Shown: piece after piece, positions 16,625-25,348 of the stretch
How positions within the stretch are numbered: position 1 is the stretch's first letter
Layout of the letters: each line of letters opens with the position of its first letter
Source of the DNA: Ulvibacterium sp.
GTDB lineage: Bacteria; Bacteroidota; Bacteroidia; Flavobacteriales; Flavobacteriaceae
Length of the DNA stretch: 64,000 bases
Direction of reading: 5' to 3'
NCBI RefSeq assembly: GCF_028285715.1
Contig: NZ_JANQOO010000018.1
Location: 1 to 64,000 of the forward strand
The notes under the pieces: model-generated
Databases searched by the model: none
What the model saw: the letters and a program-made list of their open reading frames with translations, nothing else
What the model was told of the DNA's origin: nothing
Position numbers and translations under genes: made by a program

Positions 16625-16783
16625 GAAGCAATATTTTTGAATTAGTCGCTTAAATATAGGGATAATGGTGCAGAATGCCCTTACAAGATGTGGAGATAGC
16701 TGGATTATTGTAGATGTCCTAAAATACAGGAATTTTTGTTGTATTGGTGGTGATTTTATGCAGAAAATCCGAGGTTTTGGCAA

Positions 16784-17998
16784 TTATGCCAAGGACGGCA
16801 CCTTTTGATGGATTTCCCGAAACTTCACGATGTAATAGGTGCCCTTTTTGGTGACATCCCGTATTATGGAACCCCGTAGTTGACGGGCCAGATTATGGAT
16901 AAGTTTTAGTCCTAGGGATTTGGTCGTCTTGTGATTCATGGTTTCCGGAAATCCAATGCCGTTATCGCCAATGTTAAGTTGGTATTCACCATCATCCCCC
17001 CTTCGTAACTTAATAAAGATTTCCCCTTTGGAATCATCCACAATACCATATTTAAGGGCATTTGTTACCGCTTCATTGATCAACAATCCTAAGGGTATCG
17101 CAGTATCGATATTTAGTTTTATATCCGGAATATCAATATCCAAGGTAATATTGCTACTGGTTCCCTTAATGGAGCGTACCAGATATTCGGCCAATTCCTC
17201 CACATAGGATTTATATTCTATTTTGGAAAGATCTTCGCGCATGTATAGCATCTCGTGTACCATAGCCATGGAGATGACCCGGTTCTGACTGTTTTTTAAA
17301 AGATCTTTGGTCTGCTTGTCGTCAATGTTCCGTGATTGAAGGCTTAATAAGCTGGATACCGTTTGCAAGTTGTTCTTTACCCGGTGATGTACCTCTTTCA
17401 ACAAGGTTTCTTTTTCCTTAATTTTTTCCTCCACCTCATTTTTGGTCTTGTAGAGTTTATGATGGACACGCAATAGGTTTTTTCCGAACACCCCACCCAA
17501 GAGGTAGACAGAAAACAATATGCTCAATAAGGCAAATAGATCCTTGGAACCTTCCGGAACTACATTGGCCGCAAATCTAAAATCGGCAATACTTTGTGCA
17601 TAAATCAGTAGAATAATCGATAAAATAAGGTATAGATATAGGGCACCATACGTCTTTGTACTCACATAGCCAGCTACAACAACCAATGCCAACACAAATA
17701 TAAACGGACTATTGATGCCGCCACTGTACAAAGTGATAAGAGTTGCCCCACCCAATGCCATGATAGAAACGATATTATAGGCAAGGGCCAGGTTTTTGTG
17801 ATACCTATAAAGAAAAGTGTTTATCAAGTTGAGTACACCAAATACCAAAAAAACATAGGGAATAACCTTGGTGATATTGAGCACAAAGAAGCAGAGCAAA
17901 CAGAAAATCAGGGAACAAATGGAAGTGAAGTAGTTTACTTTGAGTACCAGTCTGGCCTTGTCCCGTAATCTTTCTTCCATTCCCTTAGTGTACTGCAT
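16784..17998 (-). CDS. Membrane sensor histidine kinase, HisKA_2 type
   Basis: 404 aa from the ATG at 17998; an open frame continues to 18154 and the true start is uncertain. About six membrane helices (residues 20-175) form the sensor part without a clear periplasmic domain. A short coiled coil leads to the HisKA_2 motif KEVHHRVKNN (His204/205) and a HATPase domain with NEAVTNALKYG and DNGIGF. This kinase class often lacks a dedicated receiver next door, and none is encoded here. Signal and partner are unknown. Confidence 0.85.
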   Translation of the reverse strand: MQYTKGMEERLRDKARLVLKVNYFTSICSLIFCLLCFFVLNITKVIPYVFLVFGVLNLINTFLYRYHKNLALAYNIVSIMALGGATLITLYSGGINSPFIFVLALVVVAGYVSTKTYGALYLYLILSIILLIYAQSIADFRFAANVVPEGSKDLFALLSILFSVYLLGGVFGKNLLRVHHKLYKTKNEVEEKIKEKETLLKEVHHRVKNNLQTVSSLLSLQSRNIDDKQTKDLLKNSQNRVISMAMVHEMLYMREDLSKIEYKSYVEELAEYLVRSIKGTSSNITLDIDIPDIKLNIDTAIPLGLLINEAVTNALKYGIVDDSKGEIFIKLRRGDDGEYQLNIGDNGIGFPETMNHKTTKSLGLKLIHNLARQLRGSIIRDVTKKGTYYIVKFREIHQKVPSLA

Positions 17999-18207
17999 AT
18001 CCAAGCGTATTAGATACCGATGCTGTTGGCGGATGCCATAGAAAGGGTAGGTCAGGTTAGGGTTACGCTGTAAAACTAACCATGTTTTGGTATATCTTCC
18101 AAATGGTGCCGCTACTATTTTGGGCACAAGGAAGTTTTTTTGCCTTTTGTCCAAACCTACGCTCGCTATATTATTGGAGGCCTGTTCGGGTTTTATAAGC
18201 TTGTCCC

Positions 18208-19602
18208 TTAACTTCTTTTAATTTTGGGCTTCAAATCGGTAAGGTCTGCAATTTTAATGGGCTTGCCTCCTTCAATGCTGCGCCGGGCACCTACTCCGAT
18301 AAGAATGGACATGGCCCCATCCCTAACACCTGCCGTGCGTCCAAATTCGTCCTCGGTTTCCGGGGTCTTGAAGATTTTATCGTGCAGTCTTTTGTCGCCA
18401 CCACCGTGACCACTTTTCTCCATGGGGACTTGTACCGTTTCATGGGTCTTCCAAAGCTTATGTAGGATTACTGGCTCGTAGTAGATTTCATCTTTACTGG
18501 TCTGTTCCATTTCCTTGGCATGTTTTTCGGCCTCATCCGTAGTTTCATTCTTAAAATATGGAATATCCTGCCAAGCCTCGATCCTACCTTCGGTACCATT
18601 AATACCAACACGCCAACCCTCATACGGTGAATAGGTGGTTAAGGAATAGTTTAGAATGGTATTGTCCGCATACTTTACCTGGGCCGACATTTTATCATAG
18701 ATGTCGATTTCTTTTCGGAATAGACAGTTGTCACGGATATATCCATCTTCGTGTTCATGGTCCACATAAAGCTTTTTGCTGAATTCGTCCTTAGTGATGT
18801 CCCAGTAAAAATCACATTTGGATTGATGCTCACAGCTGCGGCACTTATCGCCTCTAAAAGGACCATTCTTTCCATAAAATTCCAAATCCCCATAGGCAAA
18901 TACTTCCTCGGGCTCAGAGTCTATCCACCAGTTGAGAAGATCAAAATGATGGGTTGCCTTGTGTACCCAAAGGGAACCTCCGCTTTCCATCTGTCCGTGC
19001 CATCTTCTAAAGTATGAGGCCCCATGATAGGTGTTGAGGTACCAGTGAAAATCTACGGAAACCAATTTTCCAATAGCATTGTTGGCCAAAAGTTCCTTCA
19101 CCTTGGTGGCGTAGGGGCTCCATCTATAATTGAAACCGACGATAAGGTTTTTGTCGGACTTCTTTTCAGCATCCAAAATCGCCTGACATTTCGTTTCGTC
19201 CGTGGTCAATGGCTTTTCCGTAAGTACATCACAGCCCATTTCCAATCCCTTGATAATAAACTCATGGTGTGTGGAATCCTTGGTGGTGACAATGACCAAA
19301 TCCGGTTTTGTAGTTGACACCATTTTCCCAAAGTCCGTAAAGGTGGGGCAAGAGGTACCAATGTACCCTTTTCCGTATTCCAACCTACTCGGATTGATAT
19401 CACAGAGTCCCACAAACTCCAAAATATCGGAGTACTCGTCTACCAAGCGTTTGCCCCAAAAGGTGATGCCCCGAATGCCTGTGCCCACCAAGGCTACTTT
19501 AAGCTTTTTGGCAGTGCCAAAATCAAAAGCGTGTAGGGGCAGTGCGGAACTTGCCGCTAACATGCTGATGGAGGAAAGGAATTTGCGTCTGGATGTTGTC
19601 AT
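18208..19602 (-). CDS. Tat-exported Gfo/Idh/MocA oxidoreductase with Cys cluster
   Basis: 464 aa. The N-terminus TSRRKFLSS is a twin-arginine signal, so the folded, NAD(P)-loaded enzyme is probably exported. The Rossmann motif is VALVGTGIRG (about 36-45) and the family EKP motif is at 129-131. An insertion in the C-terminal domain carries Cys254, Cys257, Cys263 and Cys293 (CRSCEHQSKC plus DNC), which could bind a metal. Family members oxidise or reduce sugars and cyclitols, and exported members can act on glycans or 3-keto sugars with a tightly bound cofactor. The gene stands alone between the kinase and secA. Confidence 0.85.
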   Translation of the reverse strand: MTTSRRKFLSSISMLAASSALPLHAFDFGTAKKLKVALVGTGIRGITFWGKRLVDEYSDILEFVGLCDINPSRLEYGKGYIGTSCPTFTDFGKMVSTTKPDLVIVTTKDSTHHEFIIKGLEMGCDVLTEKPLTTDETKCQAILDAEKKSDKNLIVGFNYRWSPYATKVKELLANNAIGKLVSVDFHWYLNTYHGASYFRRWHGQMESGGSLWVHKATHHFDLLNWWIDSEPEEVFAYGDLEFYGKNGPFRGDKCRSCEHQSKCDFYWDITKDEFSKKLYVDHEHEDGYIRDNCLFRKEIDIYDKMSAQVKYADNTILNYSLTTYSPYEGWRVGINGTEGRIEAWQDIPYFKNETTDEAEKHAKEMEQTSKDEIYYEPVILHKLWKTHETVQVPMEKSGHGGGDKRLHDKIFKTPETEDEFGRTAGVRDGAMSILIGVGARRSIEGGKPIKIADLTDLKPKIKRS

Positions 19603-19714
19603 TTTTTTAAGGAGCTAAGGTTTGTTTTAAAGATATTGATTTTTTGGATTATCTGGATTACAGCCTATTGGAATTGAATAAAATAGACTGGTTTTTGAGT
19701 TTTTAGCATAGAAA

Positions 19715-19745
19715 ACGGCGGCCAATTGGCCGCCGTAAGTCCTAT
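19715..19745 (-). terminator. Terminator of secA
   Basis: A 22-bp perfect palindrome (19715-19736, centre CCAATTGG with GC-rich arms) lies just after the secA stop on the minus strand and is followed on that strand by TTTTCTATG. It is a strong intrinsic terminator. Confidence 0.8.
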
Positions 19746-19762
19746 TATAAAGACGAAACTTT

Positions 19763-22700
19763 TTAATCTTCAGTAAGGACCCATTCCCCTTTGTTGATAA
19801 GAGGTTCGGCCTGCTTATACTTCACCGTTTTGCTTTCCCCGGACATGATGTTCTTTATGGTAACCCTTTCGTTTCTACCAATCTTAGGTCGTTCGCGAAC
19901 AATGGTCTCCGTAACCTGGGGTCTTTGACCTTGGGTCTGTCCGGCTGCTCTGTTTCTGGCGGCCAACTCATCACTATTGGGAATTTCTTCCTTGCTGGTC
20001 TGAAGATTTTCCTTAGGTCTACGAACGTTTCGCGCCTCCTGTATCTCATTGGGGTTTGCTGTTGGCAGTTCTCCTTTGAACAGGAACGAGACCACCTCTC
20101 GGTTTACCTTATCGATAATACTTTTGAAAAGTTCAAAAGCTTCGAACTTATAGATCAGCAAGGGGTCTTTCTGTTCATGGACCGCCAGTTGTACGGACTG
20201 TTTCAATTCGTCCATCTTGCGGAGGTGGGTCTTCCAGGAATCATCTATTATGGCCAGGGTGATGTTCTTTTCAAAGTCGGTCACCAATTGCTTACCATCA
20301 CTTTCATAGGCATCCTTAAGATTGGTGACCACATTTAAGCTTTTTACACCATCCGTAAACGGCACAACGATACGCTCAAATTTATTGGCATTGTCCTCAT
20401 ATACCTGTTTGATTACCGGAAATGCAGCTGCGGCATTACGCTCCATTTTATTTTGATAGTACTCATAGGCGGCGGAATACACCTTGTTCGCGATTTCCTG
20501 CACCCCCATTTTCGTAAACTCCTCCTCGGATATTGGAGAAGTAATGGAAAAATATTTGATGAGTTCGAATTCAAAATTTTTGTAGTCATTGGCCGCCTTA
20601 TTGGTGTCCGCTATAACCTCACAGGTATCATAGACCATATTGGCGATGTCTACCTTTAGGCGCTCACCCTGCAGGGCGTGCCGTCTCCTTTTATAGACTA
20701 CCTCTCGCTGGGCGTTCATGACATCGTCATACTCCAACAAACGTTTTCGAACACCAAAATTGTTTTCCTCTACTTTTTTCTGGGCTCTTTCTATAGATTT
20801 GGTCATCATGGAATGCTGGATGACCTCACCTTCTTCCAATCCCATCCTATCCATCATTTTGGCTACACGTTCCGAACCAAAAAGGCGCATTAGATTATCT
20901 TCCAAAGAGACATAGAACTGTGAACTTCCCGGATCTCCCTGACGACCGGAACGCCCTCTTAGCTGTCTATCCACCCGTCGGGAATCATGACGTTCCGTGC
21001 CCACGATGGCCAATCCACCCGCCTGCTTAACGGCATCTGTTAGTTTAATGTCCGTTCCCCGGCCCGCCATGTTGGTGGCAATGGTCACTACACCAGGCTT
21101 ACCTGCTTCGGCCACAACGTCGGCCTCTTTTTTATGTAGTTTGGCATTGAGTACATTATGCTCTACCTTTCTAATGGTCAACATTCGGGAAAGTAGTTCC
21201 GAAATCTCGACCGAGGTGGTACCGATCAAAACCGGTCTACCCTGCTGTGAGAGTTTGGTGACCTCATCGATGATGGCATTGTACTTTTCTCTTTTGGTCT
21301 TGTAAATAAGGTCGTTTCTATCGTCACGTGCTATAGGTCGGTTCGTGGGGATTTCGACAACATCCAATTTATAGATTTCCCAGAACTCTCCGGCCTCCGT
21401 AACGGCAGTTCCCGTCATACCGGCCAATTTGCGGTACATCCTAAAGTAGTTTTGTAAGGTAACCGTGGCAAAGGTTTGGGTAAGGGCCTCTATCTTTACA
21501 TTTTCCTTGGCCTCGATAGCCTGATGCAATCCATCCGAGTAGCGGCGTCCATCCATAATTCGGCCCGTCTGCTCGTCTACAATGAGCACCTTGTTGTCAA
21601 TAACCACATATTCCACGTCCTTTTCAAAGAGCGTATAGGCCTTTAACAACTGGGTCAAGGTATGGATGCGCTCACTTTTTACGGTAAAATCTTTAAATAG
21701 ATCTTCCTTTAGCTCGGCCTCTTTTTCGATTTCCAAATTTTGGCTTTCGATCTTGGCGATTTCACTGCCGATATCCGGCATCACGAAAAAATCCCTATTC
21801 TGCTCCCCGGACAGGTAATCGATTCCCTTATCCGTGAGTTCTATTTGGTTGTTCTTTTCTTCAATGACAAAGAGTAGGTCCTCATCTACTTTTGGCATTT
21901 CCCTGTTGTTGTCCTGCATATAGAAATTCTCTGTCTTTTGCAGCAACTGTTTTATGCCTTCCTCACTCAGAAATTTGATTAAGGCCTTATTCTTGGGCAA
22001 GCCGCGGTGTACACGAAGCAATAAAAAGCCACCTTCCTTGGTATCGCCCTCGGCAATCAATTTTTTGGCCTCTGCCAAAACCCCGGTCAGATGTTGACGT
22101 TGTTTTTGGACGATTTCCGAAATCTTTGGCTTTAGCTCATTGAATTCGTGGCGGTCGCCTTCGGGAACAGGTCCCGAAATGATCAAGGGGGTACGGGCAT
22201 CATCGATCAAAACGGAATCTACTTCATCCACAATGGCATAGTGGTGAGGACGTTGTACCAGATCCTTCGGGGTGTGGGCCATATTATCCCTTAGGTAGTC
22301 AAAACCAAATTCATTATTGGTACCGTAGGTGATATCCGCATTGTAGGCAGCCCTCCTTCCGTCCGAGTTGGGACGGTGGTGGTCGATACAATCTACGGAA
22401 AGCCCATGGAATTCAAAGAGGGGCCCCATCCATGCACTATCCCGTTTGGCCAGATAGTCGTTTACGGTTACCAAATGTGCCCCTTTTCCGGCCAGGGCAT
22501 TAAGATATAAGGGCAATGTGGCCACCAGGGTTTTTCCCTCCCCAGTCTGCATTTCCGCAATTTTTCCTTGATGTAGGGCTATGCCCCCAATGAGCTGCAC
22601 ATCATAGTGCACCATGTCCCAAGTGACTTCCTTCCCCGCGGCATCCCAAGAATTTTTCCATACGGCATCATCACCGTCCAGGGATACATAATCCTTCCTT

Positions 22701-23125
22701 CCGGAAAGCTCGCGGTCAAATTCCGTGGCTTTTACGGTGATGGTCTCGTTTTTAACAAATCGCTTGGCAGTTTCTTTTACCACAGCAAAGGCTTCGGGCA
22801 AGATATCATTCAAGGTATTCTCCGATAGTTTGTAAACCTCTTCCCTAAGTTTATCTATTTCCGAATAAATTTCCTCGTTCTTATCAATATCATTGGAGGC
22901 CTGTACCTCTTCCTCCAATTGCGCTATTTTATCAGTGGCATCCTTACTATCGTCTTGAATTCTTTTTTTGAATTCCACAGTCTTGTTCCGTAACTCATCG
23001 TGGCTCAGCCCCTCCAACTGCGATTCGAAGGATTTTATCTTAACGACCAAAGGCTGTAGCTCCTTGACGTCCTTTTTGGATTTATCGCCCACAAAGGCTT
23101 TTAGAACTGAATTTAACAAACTCAT
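19763..23125 (-). CDS. secA: Protein translocase ATPase SecA
   Basis: 1120 aa from MSLLNSVLKAF at 23125 (seven upstream codons are open but not family-like). SecA drives preproteins through SecYEG with ATP. Walker A TGEGKT is at 194-199, the DEVD-box region reads IVDEVDSVLIDDARTP, and helicase motif VI is in the HDSRRVDRQLRGRSGRQGD region. The protein is about 200 residues longer than E. coli SecA through insertions in the first nucleotide-binding domain (around 340-460), as is usual in Bacteroidetes. The C-terminus ends in KYKQAEPLINKGEWVL and has no CxC zinc-binding SecB site. Confidence 0.98.
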   Translation of the reverse strand: MSLLNSVLKAFVGDKSKKDVKELQPLVVKIKSFESQLEGLSHDELRNKTVEFKKRIQDDSKDATDKIAQLEEEVQASNDIDKNEEIYSEIDKLREEVYKLSENTLNDILPEAFAVVKETAKRFVKNETITVKATEFDRELSGRKDYVSLDGDDAVWKNSWDAAGKEVTWDMVHYDVQLIGGIALHQGKIAEMQTGEGKTLVATLPLYLNALAGKGAHLVTVNDYLAKRDSAWMGPLFEFHGLSVDCIDHHRPNSDGRRAAYNADITYGTNNEFGFDYLRDNMAHTPKDLVQRPHHYAIVDEVDSVLIDDARTPLIISGPVPEGDRHEFNELKPKISEIVQKQRQHLTGVLAEAKKLIAEGDTKEGGFLLLRVHRGLPKNKALIKFLSEEGIKQLLQKTENFYMQDNNREMPKVDEDLLFVIEEKNNQIELTDKGIDYLSGEQNRDFFVMPDIGSEIAKIESQNLEIEKEAELKEDLFKDFTVKSERIHTLTQLLKAYTLFEKDVEYVVIDNKVLIVDEQTGRIMDGRRYSDGLHQAIEAKENVKIEALTQTFATVTLQNYFRMYRKLAGMTGTAVTEAGEFWEIYKLDVVEIPTNRPIARDDRNDLIYKTKREKYNAIIDEVTKLSQQGRPVLIGTTSVEISELLSRMLTIRKVEHNVLNAKLHKKEADVVAEAGKPGVVTIATNMAGRGTDIKLTDAVKQAGGLAIVGTERHDSRRVDRQLRGRSGRQGDPGSSQFYVSLEDNLMRLFGSERVAKMMDRMGLEEGEVIQHSMMTKSIERAQKKVEENNFGVRKRLLEYDDVMNAQREVVYKRRRHALQGERLKVDIANMVYDTCEVIADTNKAANDYKNFEFELIKYFSITSPISEEEFTKMGVQEIANKVYSAAYEYYQNKMERNAAAAFPVIKQVYEDNANKFERIVVPFTDGVKSLNVVTNLKDAYESDGKQLVTDFEKNITLAIIDDSWKTHLRKMDELKQSVQLAVHEQKDPLLIYKFEAFELFKSIIDKVNREVVSFLFKGELPTANPNEIQEARNVRRPKENLQTSKEEIPNSDELAARNRAAGQTQGQRPQVTETIVRERPKIGRNERVTIKNIMSGESKTVKYKQAEPLINKGEWVLTED

Positions 23126-23290
23126 ACTAGATGGTATTACTATCAAAAATCACGGCAAAATCAAAAAAGTACAAGCAGCCATGATTTGTATTAAACGTGT
23201 CTTTCTCTTGGCACACCTACTGTGTCAACAAAAGGCATTCCAGTTTTTAAAATCGCCTAAAATGCAGGCGATTTGCTGCCAAAATTACAT

Positions 23291-23319
23291 AAAAAAAAAG
23301 CCTCGTTAGAGACTTTTTT
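23291..23319 (-). terminator. Terminator of the DUF2795 gene
   Basis: On the minus strand, GTCTC-TAAC-GAGGC (one G-U pair) flanked by A- and T-runs sits 20 bp after the stop codon and is followed by nine T. The A/T symmetry means it may work in both directions. Confidence 0.65.
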
Positions 23320-23340
23320 GTTGCAATTGCGTTAATGTTA

Positions 23341-23565
23341 TCAATATTCGTCCTCGTTCCAGAGGTAATCTTCCTCGGTAGGATAATCTGGCCATATCTC
23401 TTCAATGGATTCATATATTTCCCCACCTTCCTCTTCCATAGATTGAAGGTTTTCCACAACCTCCAAAGGAGCACCGGTACGGATGGAGTAATCTATTAAT
23501 TCATCCTTGGTAGCTGGCCATGGCGCATCACTCAAATAGGATGCTAATTCTAATGTCCAATACAT
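23341..23565 (-). CDS. DUF2795 family small acidic protein
   Basis: 74 aa, cytoplasmic, no signal. The first 45 residues (LELASYLSDAPWPATKDELIDYSIRTGAP) match the DUF2795 fold found as a highly conserved single-gene protein across Flavobacteriia. The C-terminus is strongly acidic (EEEGGEIYESIEEIWPDYP and WNEDEY). Function is unknown. It lies between secA and the cobalamin adenosyltransferase, all on the minus strand, with its own terminator. Confidence 0.85.
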   Translation of the reverse strand: MYWTLELASYLSDAPWPATKDELIDYSIRTGAPLEVVENLQSMEEEGGEIYESIEEIWPDYPTEEDYLWNEDEY

Positions 23566-23761
23566 GGTAATAGTTTGATTTTAAATTTTTTGCAAAAATA
23601 AATTTTAAAACGACATTGTCAAGTTATTTCACAAGTATTTCAGCCGTTTTCACCATTTATTTTTGTATTGATAGTTTGATAACGAAGAAATAATGAAATT
23701 ATTAGAGAAAGACAAATTTAACCGATGAAAGTGCAACTTTTAGGCCAACCCTGATCGTCTT

Positions 23762-24337
23762 TCATTCTCCCTTTTCAGGAATCCACTTAACCTCTTCTGC
23801 CAGTAAATCCTTTGACAACTTTCGTGCCAATACGAAGAGATAATCGGAAAGTCTATTTATATACGACAAAACTTGGTCATCAAACGGTTCTTTTTCATAT
23901 AATTGAACCGCCAAGCGCTCCGCTCGCCTGCAGATGGTTCTGGCAATATGGCAGTATGACACTGTTGTATGACCCCCCGGAAGTATAAAATGAGTCATTG
24001 GTGGAAGTGTTTCATCCATTTTATCCATCTCTTTTTCCAAGAGTTCAATATCCTTACTTCCTATCTTTTGAATATTTAATCGTTCCCGCCCACTCTTCAA
24101 TTGGGCCTTTTTAGGATCTGTGGCCAAAATAGCGCCGACGGTAAACAATTTATCCTGAATCTTTGCCAATACCTGTTTGGTATTTTCATCTATCTTTTGG
24201 TCCCGAATCAGTCCTAGCCAGGAATTGAGTTCATCCACCGTTCCATAACTGTCAATTCTAATATGGTGCTTTGCGACCCGTGTCCCCCCGTATAATGCCG
24301 TGGTACCATCATCGCCTGTCTTGGTATATATTTTCAT
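23762..24337 (-). CDS. PduO-type cob(I)alamin adenosyltransferase
   Basis: 191 aa, usual length for the PduO family. The N-terminal KIYTKTGDDGTTALYGG binds ATP, SYGTVDELNSWLG carries the conserved Asp/Glu, and CRRAERLAV near residue 140 is the family Arg motif. It transfers the adenosyl group of ATP to cob(I)alamin, giving the cofactor of methylmalonyl-CoA mutase and similar enzymes. No cobalamin biosynthesis genes are nearby, so it probably serves salvage. Confidence 0.93.
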   Translation of the reverse strand: MKIYTKTGDDGTTALYGGTRVAKHHIRIDSYGTVDELNSWLGLIRDQKIDENTKQVLAKIQDKLFTVGAILATDPKKAQLKSGRERLNIQKIGSKDIELLEKEMDKMDETLPPMTHFILPGGHTTVSYCHIARTICRRAERLAVQLYEKEPFDDQVLSYINRLSDYLFVLARKLSKDLLAEEVKWIPEKGE

Positions 24338-24398
24338 GTGTTTGAAATTTCTAAATGCTTAAAAAAAGCCATATAAAATTTAGGAACCCAAGCAACCC

Positions 24399-24413
24399 TG
24401 CCTGAGGCAGGCA
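24399..24413. repeat. Short GC-rich palindromic element
   Basis: TGCCTG-AGG-CAGGCA stands out in an AT-rich gap between the adenosyltransferase and the next small gene. Elements of this CCTGCCT...AGGCAGG type occur dispersed in some flavobacterial genomes. Only one copy is seen here, so repeat status is unproven. Confidence 0.3.
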
Positions 24414-24554
24414 AGCACGCGTTGTACTCGTTCTTTCATGAATTTATTTTAAGCACTCCACTATATACAATTCCTGATTAAAAAATTCATGTTCGTTTCA
24501 GTTCATAAATCCGGTTTCAAGCCCTTGGTAAGGCCCATATTGTACTTTTGGTGC

Positions 24555-24710
24555 CTAGTTTTTTTCGTCTTCTTCCTTTTTTCTATGCCGCCCATAGCCA
24601 TCCATAAATTTTTTATCCCTTCGGCGTCTGGATTGTTTCTTATTGTAAATCGTAATGAAAAGATAGACCACAAAAAGTATCCCAAGTACGGTATAAATTG
24701 AATAATCCAT
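24555..24710 (-). CDS. Small single-helix membrane protein
   Basis: 51 aa. MDYSIYTVLGILFVVYLFIT forms a membrane helix; the rest is a highly charged cytoplasmic tail (IYNKKQSRRRRDKKF, then RHRKKEEDEKN). Helix plus basic tail is a common plan for small Bacteroidetes envelope proteins. It begins 31 bp downstream of the 168-aa gene on the same strand. Function is unknown. Confidence 0.6.
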   Translation of the reverse strand: MDYSIYTVLGILFVVYLFITIYNKKQSRRRRDKKFMDGYGRHRKKEEDEKN

Positions 24711-24741
24711 AATGTTTTTCTTGATATTTAAAATTACGCGA

Positions 24742-25248
24742 TCATATCCGAATTTTAAAATGCTCCTCTGCCTGTTCCTTTCTAAAGAATACAGCTCCGC
24801 AGTGGAAGAAATCTATGGTTACGGTAACGTGTTCCCATTTTTTTATGTTTTCCCAATGCGTCTCCGCTTTTCTGTTCTTATGGATGGAATTGATCAATAC
24901 CATACTATCATTCTGAATTGCATTTCCAAGTGAACCGTAGTCTTGAAAGGGGTCTTCTTCAGGATGCTCCAAGTAGATAATGTCATAAGGCTTTCCCTTG
25001 AATACCGTTTTTGGGAAACTCTCCTGTATTACATCCTTTAAAACACTATTTTCTGTAGGAAAATGGACTATCCGGGCGTTAAAATAGCCAATACTCTTTA
25101 GCAGTATATCAAAGACCTTGTTGCCTTTGTACCTGGGTTTGGTATACAGAGATCGGGTAATAAAATTATAGACAAACGGGGAATGCACCCCGTGCTGATT
25201 GCAGGAAGTAAACAGGAATTTTAGGTATTTGAAAAAGCTTACTGACAC
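24742..25248 (-). CDS. Conserved protein, methyltransferase-like N-terminus
   Basis: 168 aa, soluble. The opening FFKYLKFLFTSCNQHGVHSPFVYNFITRSLY is characteristic of a Bacteroidetes protein group annotated as SAM-dependent methyltransferases. The glycine-rich SAM motif expected near residue 60 is not present, and the chain is shorter than the usual 230-250 residues. It may therefore be a shortened, catalytically dead relative. The C-terminal part (HVTVTIDFFHCGAVFFRKEQ) resembles the last strands of that fold. It lies upstream of the 51-aa membrane protein. Confidence 0.55.
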   Translation of the reverse strand: MSVSFFKYLKFLFTSCNQHGVHSPFVYNFITRSLYTKPRYKGNKVFDILLKSIGYFNARIVHFPTENSVLKDVIQESFPKTVFKGKPYDIIYLEHPEEDPFQDYGSLGNAIQNDSMVLINSIHKNRKAETHWENIKKWEHVTVTIDFFHCGAVFFRKEQAEEHFKIRI

Positions 25249-25348
25249 GGTTAGTATTCAATTGGACCACTACCCTTAAAGACGGGACCAGTTTCTAAAT
25301 ATGGTGGGCCTACTTGGACAAACTTAAGTTTAACCTGCTTCATAGGGG

